In this document: positions 35,706 to 45,842 of the stretch, piece after piece | Layout: each line of letters opens with the position of its first letter | Position numbering within the stretch: the stretch's first letter is position 1 | Source of the DNA: Ignavibacteria bacterium | Lineage (GTDB): Bacteria; Bacteroidota; Ignavibacteria; Kapaibacteriales; UBA4661 | Direction of reading: 5' to 3' | DNA length: 64,000 nt | NCBI GenBank assembly: GCA_014654705.1 | Contig: JACVZY010000118.1 | Coordinates: 1 to 64,000 of the forward strand | Translations under genes and position numbers: made by a program | Notes under the pieces: generated by a model | Told to the model about the DNA's origin: nothing | Database searches by the model: none | The model's input: only the letters and a program-made list of their open reading frames with translations

Positions 35706-37160
35706 TTATGCTATCTCCGCTTGTTCGTTCAGTCGTTCAATAAGTTCCAAACGCTCATCGTAAAGGTCTTCAGAAACATCGGCAAAATTCGTTTCCCGAA
35801 TTTCTTGTTTTGTAATGTGCATATCTTTCGCATCAATACTGCCTTCGTCGGTCATTACAAGATGATACACGGCAATATCTTTTTCATCAATAACATCACC
35901 CAAAACTAGATTGCCCAGCTTGCTAAACATAAAATCGCTGTGCGACGTGAGCATCACACGCACATTATACTTCGTCAGTTCTGCCAGAATTTCCATGAGT
36001 TTGACTTGTGCTGTGGGGTGGAGGTGTGCTTCTGGTTCTTCAAAAACCAAGAAAATACCTCTTTTTTGAAATGCCTCCTGTTCTTGTGTTGAAGCGTTTT
36101 CTTTCAATTCACGAAATTGCAATTCTGGTGGTCTTGGTGTTGTGAGAATATATTTTAAGTATAATACAAGTGGCGCAAGGGCAGCCACCATCGAAGATAC
36201 ATGAGAAATATCTTGCCAGATATTGGTACCCTTCGGTTGAAAAACGATGCGTTTTGTCTGTTCCTCAAAATGAATTGTTCCTTTGATTACCTCATGTTCT
36301 ATACGTTCTGCAAGTGTCGTAAGTGGTGAAGTTGTAGTATGGGTTTGTATCTGTGCGAGTTGTTGAATATAGTCGGCATCCGGTGTTGTCAGTGAGGGCA
36401 AATTAATTGGGCTGCGTAAATCAAAACGCCGAGTTGCCAATTCGGCAATAATGGGTGAGAAAGATGTATGCATTCTGTACAGCCCTAGTCGAGAAGCGGG
36501 TAAATAATACATCTTTGAGCCAATAGATTGTAACGACGCGCTAATGGATTGAATGATATAGTTACGTAAAAGGGCAGAAAATGTCTTTTGTGACCTTGCA
36601 ACAATGCGCCCATTCTCGAATTTCACTATGCTATAACTGGGGCTATCTTGCTGATTTTGCTGGATGACGATTGGTACTCTAGGTATAAACCCTGTTAAAT
36701 GTAAAGGACCTAACTCGTGTCGGGAGGAAAATATGAGATCTAATATGTCTGTAGAAAGCCAAATTGAGAAGATCCCATGAGTGTGCTCATTATTTAGTTC
36801 TTCAAGACGATTGCCAAAAGTAGCTTGGAACAATGGGATTAAAATATCACTAAGGGCTTCTGCCAGAGTGTCCAGAAATAAGATAGAGAATTCAGATGAA
36901 CCTACTTCTACCTCGTTATGCCCTTGTCTTTGTGAGTTATTTAGCATTTCCAAAAGTGCTGTATCTACTGTACTATCTTCTGGGAGAATATGCCTTCCAC
37001 TTCGTAGTAATGGTTCTTGTAATCGACTCAATAATAGATAAACGCAATATGCCGCATACGACTTACCAACACTACTCTCGCCATAGAGCAGGTGCAGGTT
37101 TTTCGTCAAGTCCATCGCCAATTCTTTGATTGGACCGAAATTTTTCAGAGTAATGGTCAT
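35706..37160 (-). CDS. OLD/AAA15-like ABC-type ATPase of a two-gene unit
   Basis: A 484-residue ATPase. The start is taken at ATG 37160 (MTITLKNFGPIKEL) because the longer frame begins with TTG and this one opens on the usual first strand of the family. Walker A is GESSVGKS (about residue 30). The central part is helical and variable. Near residue 380 are Walker B and the following His, VFEEPEAHLHPTAQV, and then the TSHSDFMFS switch (about 408-416), the OLD/AAA15 pattern. No TOPRIM domain is visible, in contrast to OLD proteins; the nuclease is the next gene. It begins 27 nt after the amidohydrolase. Such ATPases sense DNA or phage proteins in defence systems; here that is an inference from context. 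Confidence 0.85.
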   Translation of the reverse strand: MTITLKNFGPIKELAMDLTKNLHLLYGESSVGKSYAAYCVYLLLSRLQEPLLRSGRHILPEDSTVDTALLEMLNNSQRQGHNEVEVGSSEFSILFLDTLAEALSDILIPLFQATFGNRLEELNNEHTHGIFSIWLSTDILDLIFSSRHELGPLHLTGFIPRVPIVIQQNQQDSPSYSIVKFENGRIVARSQKTFSALLRNYIIQSISASLQSIGSKMYYLPASRLGLYRMHTSFSPIIAELATRRFDLRSPINLPSLTTPDADYIQQLAQIQTHTTTSPLTTLAERIEHEVIKGTIHFEEQTKRIVFQPKGTNIWQDISHVSSMVAALAPLVLYLKYILTTPRPPELQFRELKENASTQEQEAFQKRGIFLVFEEPEAHLHPTAQVKLMEILAELTKYNVRVMLTSHSDFMFSKLGNLVLGDVIDEKDIAVYHLVMTDEGSIDAKDMHITKQEIRETNFADVSEDLYDERLELIERLNEQAEIA

Positions 37161-37187
37161 TGTCTTGTGCGGCAAATGTTTGTAGAA

Positions 37188-38897
37188 CTATTTCTTATAC
37201 ACAATCTTCCCACCCGAAATCGTCGCAAGCACCTTCACGCTACGCAGCTTCTGGACTGGTGTGGTCATAATATCATCTTCCAACACCACCATATCCGCCA
37301 ATTTACCCACTTCCAAACTACCTTTTAACTGCTCTTCAAAGCCCGCAAATGCCGCATAGAGCGTCATGCCACGCAGTGCTGTTTCCCGCGTCAGCGCTTG
37401 GTCTGTTTGAAAACCACCTTGGGGCTTGTTTTGTGCGTCCTGACGCGCAACCGCAGCATGGAAGCCGTAGAGCGGGTTGATGTCTTCCACCGGAAAATCA
37501 CTGCCAAGCGCTACTAAACCACGCTGTTCGTAGAGGTCTTTGAAGGCGTACGCTGTTTTGACGCGCTCTGCACCCAAGCGGTCGCCTGCCCACGGCATAT
37601 CGGAGGTGCAATGCGTGGGCTGCACCGAAGGAATAATGCCAAATTCACGGAACTTTGGTACGTCCTCGCGCGTGACCACTTGCGCGTGTTCGATGCGCCA
37701 GCGTTTGGTTCTGCCGAACATACCCAGCGCTTTGCCGTAGAGGTCAAGCACGATGCGGTTTGCCGAGTCGCCGATGCAGTGCGTGTTGACTTGAAACTGC
37801 GTTTTGCTTACGCGCTGCACGAAACGTTCCATCCATGCGGGATCGAAGGTGAGAAAACCGCGTGTGTTTGGTTTGTCGCTGTACGGCTCCAGCAAACACG
37901 CCCCCCGCGACCCTAACGCGCCGTCTGCCATCACCTTGAAGGAGCGCACGGTTAAATAATCCGTCTGATACACGCCTTGCTGCAAATAGCGGTCAACGTT
38001 TTCATCCGTTGGTGTAAGCATCGCATAGACGCGCATATCCAGACGCTTTGCGGCATAAAGGCGTTTATAGGTTTCAACAAGTTCATGCGAAACGCCCGCT
38101 TCGGCAACGCTTGTCAGCCCGACGGCAAAGCAACGGCGCTCGGCAGCGATAATGGCTTCTTCCACTTCTTTTTCGGTAGGGCTGGGAATACGCATTGTTA
38201 CTTTATCCATTGCGTTGTCCAGCACGATTCCTGTTAGTTTACCACCGACTTTTTCCACCAAGCCGCCTTCCACGCGGGTTTCTTCCGTAATTCCGGCAAG
38301 CGCAAGAGCGGCGGAACTTGCCAGAAGCGCGTGTCCGTCCACTCGCGTCAGGCATACGGGAACGCCCGGAAACAAGGCATCAAGCGATTCTTTGGTGGGG
38401 AAAGTTTTCACTGCCCAGTCGTTCTGATCCCAACCGCGTCCCAGAATCCAGCGTTTATCGGGATTGGCTTTGCGAAATGCCTTGAGGCGCTCCAGCACTT
38501 CTTTGTAGGAGCGCGTTCCGGTCAAGTCCGCCACTTGCAACCCACTACCGTAGCCGTAAAGGTGCGCGTGAGCGTCGTAGAAGCCCGGATAGACAAATTT
38601 CTTTTTCGCATCAATCGTTTGCGTCGCTTTCCACTTGCTTAGAATGTCTTTCGATGTGCCCACTGCTACAATCCTTCCATCCCGCACGGCAACAGCCTCG
38701 GCAATGGAAAACGCACCATCGACTGTATAGACGCGGGCGTTGTGGAGGATGAGGTCGGCTTGCTCTTGGGCGGAGATGCGGGGTGCAAGAGCAAAAGAAC
38801 TGCAAAGGAAGATAGTCCAGAGAAGCAAGGTTTTATCGAATTGGCGGTATGCCCAAATCCTTGCAGATTTTTTTTGCCAAGATGTCTTTGATTTCAT
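37188..38897 (-). CDS. Exported amidohydrolase (YtcJ-like, Amidohydrolase_3)
   Basis: A metal-dependent hydrolase of about 569 residues from ATG 38897. The longer frame from 38984 would lie almost wholly inside hicA, while the ATG at 38897 gives a basic N-region, a hydrophobic core (LLLWTIFLCSSFALA) and an ISAQ cleavage end. Metal ligands are visible: DAHAHLYG (HxH), NTHCIGD, RIEHAQV and GSDFPVED. The conserved VLDNAMDKV and MADGALGSRGA segments fit the YtcJ branch, which hydrolyses amides or carbamates of unknown nature. The 65-nt overlap with the end of hicA suggests that hicA arrived next to or into its 5' region. It is probably periplasmic. Confidence 0.88.
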   Translation of the reverse strand: MKSKTSWQKKSARIWAYRQFDKTLLLWTIFLCSSFALAPRISAQEQADLILHNARVYTVDGAFSIAEAVAVRDGRIVAVGTSKDILSKWKATQTIDAKKKFVYPGFYDAHAHLYGYGSGLQVADLTGTRSYKEVLERLKAFRKANPDKRWILGRGWDQNDWAVKTFPTKESLDALFPGVPVCLTRVDGHALLASSAALALAGITEETRVEGGLVEKVGGKLTGIVLDNAMDKVTMRIPSPTEKEVEEAIIAAERRCFAVGLTSVAEAGVSHELVETYKRLYAAKRLDMRVYAMLTPTDENVDRYLQQGVYQTDYLTVRSFKVMADGALGSRGACLLEPYSDKPNTRGFLTFDPAWMERFVQRVSKTQFQVNTHCIGDSANRIVLDLYGKALGMFGRTKRWRIEHAQVVTREDVPKFREFGIIPSVQPTHCTSDMPWAGDRLGAERVKTAYAFKDLYEQRGLVALGSDFPVEDINPLYGFHAAVARQDAQNKPQGGFQTDQALTRETALRGMTLYAAFAGFEEQLKGSLEVGKLADMVVLEDDIMTTPVQKLRSVKVLATISGGKIVYKK

Positions 38898-39021
38898 TGT
38901 GACGGGGAATAGTCGAGGTTTTTGAATTTTCGGGATTGTAATAGACTGTGTGTTTGCCGCCTTCACGCAGGAACAAGCATCCATGCGCTGCCAAATATCG
39001 TAGTATATCTCCGCGTTTCAT
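38833..39021 (-). CDS. hicA: HicA-type mRNA interferase toxin
   Basis: A 62-residue HicA: MKRGDILRYLAAHG, a conserved Gly-Gly-Lys-His (REGGKHTVY) with the catalytic His, IPRHNEI and the C-terminal AKKICKDLGI helix. The fold is the small dsRBD-like RNase that cleaves mRNA in the cytosol. Its ATG overlaps the hicB stop by 4 nt (ATGA), so antitoxin and toxin are coupled with antitoxin first, the reverse of the classical order but common in this family. Its end overlaps the signal-peptide region of the amidohydrolase. Confidence 0.93.
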   Translation of the reverse strand: MKRGDILRYLAAHGCLFLREGGKHTVYYNPENSKTSTIPRHNEIKDILAKKICKDLGIPPIR

Positions 39022-39239
39022 ACGGTAACGTATAAATCTTCACGTACCGTATCGGCGGAGTGCTCGCCTTGCTGCGCTAGAAAACGATTGCTTTCAATAA
39101 TCAACTGTACAGCTTCCTGCAAGCTCTCGCGGGCTTCTTCGATTGTGGCTTCTTGGATGTTTACACCCGGAAGTTCTTCCACATAGCCGATATACCAGTT
39201 GCCGTGCCGTTCATAGACGGCGGTGAGTGTTGCGGTCAT
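39018..39239 (-). CDS. hicB: HicB-type antitoxin
   Basis: A 73-residue HicB-like protein. The start at ATG 39239 (MTATLTAVYERHGNW) is preferred because the longer frame opens with TTG inside the end of the upstream gene. The core reads YIGYVEELPGVNIQEAT, followed by a helix EEARESLQEAVQLII: the partial RNase H-like fold that blocks HicA. There is no separate C-terminal DNA-binding domain, so autoregulation would need another factor or the short tail. It lies 11 nt after the HEPN-like gene. Confidence 0.92.
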   Translation of the reverse strand: MTATLTAVYERHGNWYIGYVEELPGVNIQEATIEEARESLQEAVQLIIESNRFLAQQGEHSADTVREDLYVTV

Positions 39240-39250
39240 AATTTGAAAAG

Positions 39251-40198
39251 TTAAAGTGTAAGGGGTTTCCAATCTAATCTGAACATCTGCCCTTCCTGAG
39301 GATAAGCATCAATATATTTTTGAAGCTCCGGCAATATACTTTTAGCTTCATTTTCTCTCTGACTATTGGGTTGTTTCCAAAAATCTTTTTGAGATAAGGC
39401 TATAGCGATAGCTTTTCGGACAGATTGAATCGGTCCTCCTACTATAGTTTCTTTTCCAGCATCCCAACCCGTCATTCCTAAAAAATGAAAATTTCTAAAG
39501 CAATCCTCCATTGCTTTACAGCGCATAATAAGACGTTCTATATCCTCAACAGAATACAAAAAGGATTTCCTTTCATGACCAGTTGTGGAAATTTTATCTC
39601 TATATCCACGAAATGAAGAAAATGACTCATCATCTCCATTCACATAACCAACAAATAGTTTGCCATGAATAATATCATTGCGTTCATTAATAACAAGCTG
39701 TAGCAATTTTAAGCATATCAAAATCAAATCTTTGGTTTCTAGGTAAGTATTCAGCACATCTGTACGATTTATTATCTTTTGAAGCAATTCACATAGCTTA
39801 CCCGCTGTCACCTCGTTGCTTCTAATAAACATCTTTGATAGCTCAAAGTTAAGTCCATTTGCAGATAGGAGATATTCGGCTAATTGTTGAGCTAACATCA
39901 TTGTATGTTCAAATCGAACAAGAAATTGACCAAGAGCAAGATAGTGCCTTTTCGTTTCCAGTTCATATTTTGTCTGTCGCTCTTGTTTAAGTCTTTCTTG
40001 TTCAGCCAAATATTCTTGTGTTGGAGCTTCAAAAGTAAGACCATTCCAAACCCAAGAATCGTTATTTCGCTTGATATTATGCTGCTCCTCAGGTATCCAA
40101 ATTGCTTTTTCTGCTTCAATATCATCTTTAGTTTTGCCTGTTGAATCTACGTCATACATAATATCATCAAGAAATTTTACAAGTCGCAAACCATCCAT
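39251..40198 (-). CDS. HEPN-like hypothetical protein directly after metH
   Basis: A 315-residue soluble protein that I do not assign to a named family. It is helical, with a Gln/Glu/Lys-rich coiled stretch (about residues 60-90). Residues about 160-180 read VINERNDIIHGKLF: Arg-Asn then His after four residues (RNDIIH, about 172-177) is the R(X4)H signature of HEPN RNase domains, and a Leu-rich helix precedes it as in that fold. The C-terminus (WDAGKETIVGG) is not recognised. The ATG is 1 nt after the metH stop and hicB is 11 nt further, so it is translated with both. It could be a toxin, an abortive-infection protein or a non-enzymatic HEPN. Confidence 0.78.
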   Translation of the reverse strand: MDGLRLVKFLDDIMYDVDSTGKTKDDIEAEKAIWIPEEQHNIKRNNDSWVWNGLTFEAPTQEYLAEQERLKQERQTKYELETKRHYLALGQFLVRFEHTMMLAQQLAEYLLSANGLNFELSKMFIRSNEVTAGKLCELLQKIINRTDVLNTYLETKDLILICLKLLQLVINERNDIIHGKLFVGYVNGDDESFSSFRGYRDKISTTGHERKSFLYSVEDIERLIMRCKAMEDCFRNFHFLGMTGWDAGKETIVGGPIQSVRKAIAIALSQKDFWKQPNSQRENEAKSILPELQKYIDAYPQEGQMFRLDWKPLTL

Positions 40199-40199
40199 A

Positions 40200-43031
40200 T
40201 TACAATACCTCCGCCTTCTTCACCGTACCATTACTCGTTCCATTTGCCCACAAATTAAGTTTATTCTTCCGCGCAGCAGCTATCGGAATCAAGTTTTTAT
40301 CCGATTGCCGTGAGGCATAATCCGTTCGGATTTTTTCGTATTCCGCCTTCACGTCAGCGTTGAATTTCTCTTTGGTTTCAGGATTGATAAGGCTGCCGGC
40401 AACAGGCACAGCGCGGCTTGCATCCAAAACGTGAACAACTGTTCCGCCGTAGTTGTGCGCGATTTTCACCGCCGTATGCGTCCGCGAAGTCGTTGCGCCG
40501 CCAATGAGGAGTGGCTGCGTCATACCGCGTCGCTGCATTTCTTTGGCGACGTGCACCATTTCATCAAGGCTTGGCGTAATCAAGCCTGAAAGCCCTATAA
40601 TATCGACGTTCTCTTTCACCGCAGTATCCAAAATTTTATCTGCGGGAACCATCACACCAAGGTCAATTACTTCGTAATTATTGCAGCCCAGCACCACACC
40701 CACGATGTTTTTGCCGATGTCGTGTACGTCGCCTTTGACCGTCGCCATGAGGATTTTGCCGTTGGTTTGCTGGGTGTTACCGCTTTTGAGTTTTTCTGCT
40801 TCCATGTATGGCATGAGATACGCAACCGCTTTTTTCATCACGCGGGCAGATTTCACCACTTGCGGCAGGAACATTTTGCCCTCACCAAAAAGGTCGCCCA
40901 CAACGTTCATGCCGTCCATGAGCGGTCCTTCGATAACTTCGAGCGGCTTGTCATAGTTTTGGCGGGCTTCTTCGGTGTCTGCGTCAATAAATTCCGTGAT
41001 GCCCTTGATAAGCGCGTGTTTAAGCCGTGCGGCAACGGGTTCGCTGCGCCATGCTGCGTCTTCTTTGTCAATCGCTTTACCGCCGCCTTCCGCTTTGATG
41101 CGCTCTGCATAGTCCACCAAACGCTCGGTTGCATCGTCGCGGCGGTTCAGCAACACATCTTCGCAAAGTTCCAAAAGCTCTTTCGGAATTTCGTCGTACA
41201 CGTCTATCTGCCCCGCATTCACAATGCCCATGTCCATGCCTGATTTGATGGCGTGATACAGAAAAGCAGTGTGCATCGCACGTCTGACGGGTTCATTGCC
41301 GCGAAACGAAAATGAAATATTCGACACGCCGCCTGAAACCTTTGCGTGGGGAAGATTTTGCTTAATCCAATGCGTTGCTCGGATGAAATCAACAGCGTAG
41401 TTGTTGTGATCCTCAATGCCCGTGGCAACCGTAAGAATGTTTGGGTCAAAAATAATATCTTCCGCCGGAAAGCCGACTTCGGTGGTCAAAATGCGGTAGG
41501 CGCGTTCACAAATTTCGATACGTCGCTCGAAATTGTCCGCCTGACCGCGTTCATCAAACGCCATAATGATAGCTGCCGCACCGTATTGCATTACTTTTCG
41601 GGCGTATTCCTTGAATTTTTCCTCGCCTTCTTTGAGCGAAATTGAGTTCACGATACTTTTGCCCTGCACACATTTTAAGCCCGCTTCAATGACGCTCCAC
41701 TTCGAGGAATCAATCATTATCGGCACTTTGGCAATGTCGGGTTCGCCGGCAATGAGGTTCAGAAAGCGCACCATCACGGCTTCGGAATCCAACATTCCTT
41801 CGTCCATGTTGATGTCAATGACCTGTGCGCCGTTCTCCACCTGCCCTTTGGCGATGTCGAGCGCCTCTTCGTATTTTTCTTCTTTGATAAGTTTTGCAAA
41901 TTTCGCCGAACCTGTTACGTTGGTGCGCTCGCCGACGTTCACGAAGTTTGTTTCGGGGCGAATCTCAAACGGCTCTAAGCCGGAAAGCCTCATGTATTGT
42001 GGTCTGGTGGGTATTTTACGCGGGCTTATTCCCGCAGCACCTTCGGCAATCGCCTTGATGTGCGGAGGAGTCGTGCCGCAGCACCCGCCGATGATATTGA
42101 CAAAACCTGATTCGGCAAAGTCTTTGGCGTATTTGCCCATCATGGCGGGCGTTTCGTCGTAACCGCCCATTTCATTCGGAAGCCCGGCGTTGGAGTACGA
42201 ACTGGTGAAGACCGTTGCCACGCGGCTCAATTCCTCCATAAACGGACGCATAAGGTCGGGTCCGAGCGAACAATTCAGCCCAACGGAAAGCAGATTTGGC
42301 GCATGATGCACGGAATTCCAGAACGCTTCGGTTGTTTGCCCCGATAAGGTACGCCCGCTCATATCTACAATGGAGCCGGAGAGCATCACGGGGATTCCAC
42401 GCCGCTTATCGCCCTCAGGCAGGCTGAGGAAATACTCGGAGACCGCATAAATAGCTGCTTTGCAGTTCATAGTGTCGAAAATTGTTTCAATCAGCAGCAC
42501 ATCCACGCCGCCATCCACCAAGCCGCGTACTTGCTCGCTGTAGGAGGTAACGACTTCATCCCATGTGGTAGCGCGGTATCCGGGGTCGTTCACATCGGGC
42601 GAAAGCGTGAGTGTTTTGTTCATCGGACCAATAGCACCGGCTACAAAGCGTGGTTTTGCGGGATTGCGAGCGGTATATTCGTCGGCAGCTTCGCGTACAA
42701 GCCGTGCCGAAGCGACGTTTAGCTCGTAAGCAAGCGATTCTAAATGATAATCTGCCTGCGCAATCGAAGTAGAGCTGAAGGTATTAGTTTCCACAATGTC
42801 CGCTCCCGCTTCAAAATACTGACGGTGTATGCCTTTGATAATCTCCGGCTGTGTGATGGAAAGCAGGTCGTTATTGCCTTTCAGGTCGTGTGCATGGTCT
42901 GCAAAGCGTTCGCCGCGAAAGTCTGCCTCAGCAAGTGTGTGTTGCTGAATCATGGTTCCCATTGCGCCGTCGAGAATGAGGATGCGTTCGCGGAGCAGGG
43001 ATTGGAGGGGGTGGTGGAGTTGTGTGGTCAT
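40200..43031 (-). CDS. metH: Cobalamin-dependent methionine synthase lacking the reactivation domain
   Basis: A 943-residue MetH that transfers a methyl group from methyltetrahydrofolate to homocysteine. The Hcy-binding barrel (about 1-330) begins [10 protein letters not shown] and has the zinc cysteines in GLNCSLG and GGCCGTT. The pterin-binding barrel (about 355-615) starts [13 protein letters not shown]. The helical cap (about 650-740) and the cobalamin Rossmann domain (about 750-900) follow, with the Co-binding His in GDVHDIGKN and the nucleotide-loop SGL and GGATTSR motifs. The chain ends soon after, with a short tail that fits no known part, where E. coli-type MetH (about 1,227 residues) continues with the AdoMet-dependent activation domain. 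A HEPN-like gene starts 1 nt later. The gene may be truncated or use a separate activation protein. Confidence 0.95.
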   Translation of the reverse strand: MTTQLHHPLQSLLRERILILDGAMGTMIQQHTLAEADFRGERFADHAHDLKGNNDLLSITQPEIIKGIHRQYFEAGADIVETNTFSSTSIAQADYHLESLAYELNVASARLVREAADEYTARNPAKPRFVAGAIGPMNKTLTLSPDVNDPGYRATTWDEVVTSYSEQVRGLVDGGVDVLLIETIFDTMNCKAAIYAVSEYFLSLPEGDKRRGIPVMLSGSIVDMSGRTLSGQTTEAFWNSVHHAPNLLSVGLNCSLGPDLMRPFMEELSRVATVFTSSYSNAGLPNEMGGYDETPAMMGKYAKDFAESGFVNIIGGCCGTTPPHIKAIAEGAAGISPRKIPTRPQYMRLSGLEPFEIRPETNFVNVGERTNVTGSAKFAKLIKEEKYEEALDIAKGQVENGAQVIDINMDEGMLDSEAVMVRFLNLIAGEPDIAKVPIMIDSSKWSVIEAGLKCVQGKSIVNSISLKEGEEKFKEYARKVMQYGAAAIIMAFDERGQADNFERRIEICERAYRILTTEVGFPAEDIIFDPNILTVATGIEDHNNYAVDFIRATHWIKQNLPHAKVSGGVSNISFSFRGNEPVRRAMHTAFLYHAIKSGMDMGIVNAGQIDVYDEIPKELLELCEDVLLNRRDDATERLVDYAERIKAEGGGKAIDKEDAAWRSEPVAARLKHALIKGITEFIDADTEEARQNYDKPLEVIEGPLMDGMNVVGDLFGEGKMFLPQVVKSARVMKKAVAYLMPYMEAEKLKSGNTQQTNGKILMATVKGDVHDIGKNIVGVVLGCNNYEVIDLGVMVPADKILDTAVKENVDIIGLSGLITPSLDEMVHVAKEMQRRGMTQPLLIGGATTSRTHTAVKIAHNYGGTVVHVLDASRAVPVAGSLINPETKEKFNADVKAEYEKIRTDYASRQSDKNLIPIAAARKNKLNLWANGTSNGTVKKAEVL

Positions 43032-43051
43032 GGTGATATTCCTAAATACGT

Positions 43052-45328
43052 TTATGATTTCAGTTCATCAATGAACGTGCAAAATGTACGAATTGTCTCA
43101 ATTATATTGAGAATTTCCTGTTTGTGGAGTAATCTACGTTCTGGGTTTATGAAATGCAGTTCTTCATCACCGGGAAATCCGTGTACGAGTGAGCGAAAAT
43201 ATCGATGTTGCTCAAGGTTCTTAAACTCTGCTTCAATTCTGGCTTCCTCATTAGGGTACTCCTTTTTCAGGCCTTTTTTTAACTCATTGTCTTCAAATAA
43301 ATCCCTGATGCCTATTTTTTTAATACGGTTGTATGTCGTTTTAATGGATACTTTACAGTAATCTGCGGTATGAAAAAGTTTTGTTTCTAATGCCAAACGA
43401 GCGTAGAGAGCAGCAGCCCGCAGGTCGCCATTGTTACAGTGTTCATTACTTTGGTCAATATAGTGGTTGCTTATTTTGTTCGCCTTTACGCTCGGGCTGA
43501 GTTGTAGCGCAGTTGAACCGAATACGCCATTAAGCCGCATTTCATAAGCATTGAACCTTTGCGATTCAAATGTATGGCGGAGAATATCAAAAAAATTGCG
43601 GTCAGAAGAGGCAATAATGAGCTGAAATTTTTGACCAAGTTCCTTGAGATAACGCACCAAATAAAACCGATGCTCATGGTCAATTGCATAGATAGGGTCA
43701 TCGATAGCAATAAAATTAAAAGGACTTGATGCTGCACGACGTACAATTTGTGTGATAAGTAAGGCAAATCCTAAGCAGCGTAGATGCCCTGTGCTTAAAA
43801 TAGTAACAGCATCAACCGACTCTTCACTGCCTTTGCGTTTCGCCCTAAAGCAGACTTCTTTTTTATCAATGCTGGATTCAATATTAAATTTTTCGATAAC
43901 TTCATTATCGGTTTGGTTAATTTTATTGTAAATCGTTGTTACAAATTCATCCGTAATCATATTCAGGCTATGCTGAATATGAGAATGGTATTCTTGAACG
44001 TAGAGTTCGTAGGAGGCAGCAGTATCATTTGAAATTTGCTCACTAATTCTTAATTCTGCTTGACATTCAATCATTTCTTTTTCTGCTGCTTGTAATGCGA
44101 TCCTTTCTGCGTCATATCGCCCAATGAGTTGATTGTTTTCCACATTTGTCTTTTTCTGTAGCTGCTCTTTTTGTTCATTTACAATCTCAAGTTGTGATTG
44201 TAGCTGTTTGACAAAACTATTAATGTCAGAAGTAGACAAATTTTCATTCACAACGCTCACATACTCACCAGCAATGCGCTCCATACCTTGTTGAAGCCAC
44301 TTTTCCTGTCTCGTATATTCTTGAGATTGTTGCTCTAAACTTTTCTGTAATGCAGCGATTTTGGCAAGGGATTCTCGGAGAATTTTCAATCTTTGAATAA
44401 CCTTGGTTATCTCAGGCAAAATACTTCCACAAGCCGGACATTCCTTACTTTCAAGGTGTTGAGTAAAATATTGATACGCCTCTTCTACAATAGCGGCAGA
44501 TTCGGCATTTTGTTGCTGAGATTGGACTTCTTGCAGGTGTTTACGGGTTACATTGAGTTCTAATTTGCTTTTTTGCCAATCTGCATGAGTTTGAATATAC
44601 CGATTCATATTGTCGTGCAAGACAATCATGGTCTGCAATTTCTTGGCGTTGTCTTCATGTATCTGTCCATTTTCTTCAATGTGTTGTTCCCACCCGTTGC
44701 CTAATTTGTGCTGAAGCGTTTGTTGGTAATTCTGCACTATTTCCAATTTCTGTTTATGGGTACGCTCCTTTTTTGATAGTTCTTCTTTCAATCGTTCACA
44801 TTCCCTTTGAGCATGATTTTTCAGTGCGGTATATTGATCATCAAATTCAATAAGTTCTTCAAATCCAAGAAGTTTCATGAATCGTTTCCACAAAGAAACA
44901 TTCGTATCAACAACGAAGCTTTCTATGCGACGCGCTTCAATAAAATGTTGATATGCTAAGGGAGCATCAAGCCCTGTTGGGATTTGCGTACTTTTTTTTG
45001 TAAATGTTCGATGTATCGTTTGTGCTGCGCCCTTACCATTTTGGAGTATTACTTTCACAGCCGACTCGGCGTCCGTCGGACAATCAGCATGGCGAAGAAA
45101 AGTTTTCTCTTCTTCTATTTTTCTGTTTTTCGATTCGGGAATTTCACCTGTTATTCCCCACTCCAAAGCATCAAAAAAACTGGATTTACCTGTGCCATTT
45201 TCGCCATAAAGAAAAAAATGCTTCTGCTCCACCTGAATATTATGTGGAGTGCTATCGCCATTATCGCTGTCGGTTTCCCAGTATCCGAAGCCACGAATAC
45301 CGTTAATGCTGATGCTCCTGATTTTCAT
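43052..45328 (-). CDS. Rad50/SMC-like ATPase with zinc hook and HEPN-like C-terminus
   Basis: A 758-residue ATPase. It opens [15 protein letters not shown] and carries Walker [10 protein letters not shown] (about residue 42). Two long coiled coils (about 165-295 and 310-420) flank a CPACG zinc-hook pair near residue 298, as in Rad50/SbcC. The C-terminal head has a signature-type [15 protein letters not shown] (about 512) and a Walker B IAIDDP (about 540) with Asp-Asp-Pro as in RloC/AAA13 proteins. About 140 further residues follow: [20 protein letters not shown] and then RYFRSLVHG, an R(X6)H pattern compatible with a HEPN RNase. It overlaps the small gene upstream by 26 nt and ends 20 nt before metH. 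A DNA-damage or anti-phage role is inferred. Confidence 0.86.
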   Translation of the reverse strand: MKIRSISINGIRGFGYWETDSDNGDSTPHNIQVEQKHFFLYGENGTGKSSFFDALEWGITGEIPESKNRKIEEEKTFLRHADCPTDAESAVKVILQNGKGAAQTIHRTFTKKSTQIPTGLDAPLAYQHFIEARRIESFVVDTNVSLWKRFMKLLGFEELIEFDDQYTALKNHAQRECERLKEELSKKERTHKQKLEIVQNYQQTLQHKLGNGWEQHIEENGQIHEDNAKKLQTMIVLHDNMNRYIQTHADWQKSKLELNVTRKHLQEVQSQQQNAESAAIVEEAYQYFTQHLESKECPACGSILPEITKVIQRLKILRESLAKIAALQKSLEQQSQEYTRQEKWLQQGMERIAGEYVSVVNENLSTSDINSFVKQLQSQLEIVNEQKEQLQKKTNVENNQLIGRYDAERIALQAAEKEMIECQAELRISEQISNDTAASYELYVQEYHSHIQHSLNMITDEFVTTIYNKINQTDNEVIEKFNIESSIDKKEVCFRAKRKGSEESVDAVTILSTGHLRCLGFALLITQIVRRAASSPFNFIAIDDPIYAIDHEHRFYLVRYLKELGQKFQLIIASSDRNFFDILRHTFESQRFNAYEMRLNGVFGSTALQLSPSVKANKISNHYIDQSNEHCNNGDLRAAALYARLALETKLFHTADYCKVSIKTTYNRIKKIGIRDLFEDNELKKGLKKEYPNEEARIEAEFKNLEQHRYFRSLVHGFPGDEELHFINPERRLLHKQEILNIIETIRTFCTFIDELKS

Positions 45329-45641
45329 TCGAGGCTTTCAGATAGGAGTTTTTAATGGTTTCATACTGTTTTTTTAAGTCATCACGCTTATCGAATATAT
45401 GAAACGCACGATCTTCTAAGGCTGTGAATACGTGCTGCGTAATTTTGTTTTCCGGCTGCTGCTGCTGCATTTTCTGCATGATATGATGTAATTCGGCTGG
45501 CATATATTTTCTAAAAATGAAGTTTGTGTAAAATAAAGAAATTTGCTTTTTTGCTGATTCATATAAAAATTCGGGCGCGAAGTTCGCATCGTCGCTCCAT
45601 TCAACGGTCATTGTATCGGGATTGATGCACTGCAACATCAT
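45303..45641 (-). CDS. Small hypothetical protein overlapping the Rad50-like ATPase
   Basis: A protein of about 112 residues of unknown family. The frame can be read from TTG 45653, but ATG 45641 or 45638 (MMLQCINPD) is more plausible. It is charged, mostly helical after residue 30, with an IMQKMQQQQPEN stretch and a basic coiled-coil-like end (DKRDDLKKQYETIKNSYLK). The end overlaps the ATPase start by 26 nt, so the two are translationally coupled and probably form a complex. It could also be a relic of a longer gene, since the sequence just before it is degenerate. Confidence 0.6.
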   Translation of the reverse strand: MMLQCINPDTMTVEWSDDANFAPEFLYESAKKQISLFYTNFIFRKYMPAELHHIMQKMQQQQPENKITQHVFTALEDRAFHIFDKRDDLKKQYETIKNSYLKASNENQEHQH

Positions 45642-45710
45642 CAATCTACCCAAACATTGTCATCTGCACCAAGCCTTCATCCGTCCGAAAAAATTTAATT
45701 TTCGACGGAT

Positions 45711-45842
45711 TCATCGCATCCACAACGCTGGTACACTTTTGACGGGAATACGATACCAATGCTCTGTTCGCGCAATCGCTACGTCTCGCTTCTCTCGAAC
45801 CATCCCGATAAGCGTGTTTTTATGCGGTGTCGCTTCCATCAT
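45711..45842 (-). pseudogene. 43-codon relic of a WYRIPV-type protein
   Basis: The frame starts at 45842 with a TGATG overlap to the stop of the pRiA4b-ORF3-like gene and codes 43 residues that include VREKRDVAIARTEHWYRIPV. I remember this N-terminus from longer bacterial proteins, but here it ends at TGA 45711 after VPALWMR. A second piece in another frame (from 45714 to the TAG at 45648) reads NPSKIKFFRTDEG. The pattern fits a gene interrupted by frameshifts or deletion. The family memory is not checked. Confidence 0.45.

Noticed and set aside
40200-40330. Frameshift at the end of metH
   Set aside because: No other frame after the stop continues into the activation domain; the next frame is the HEPN-like gene.
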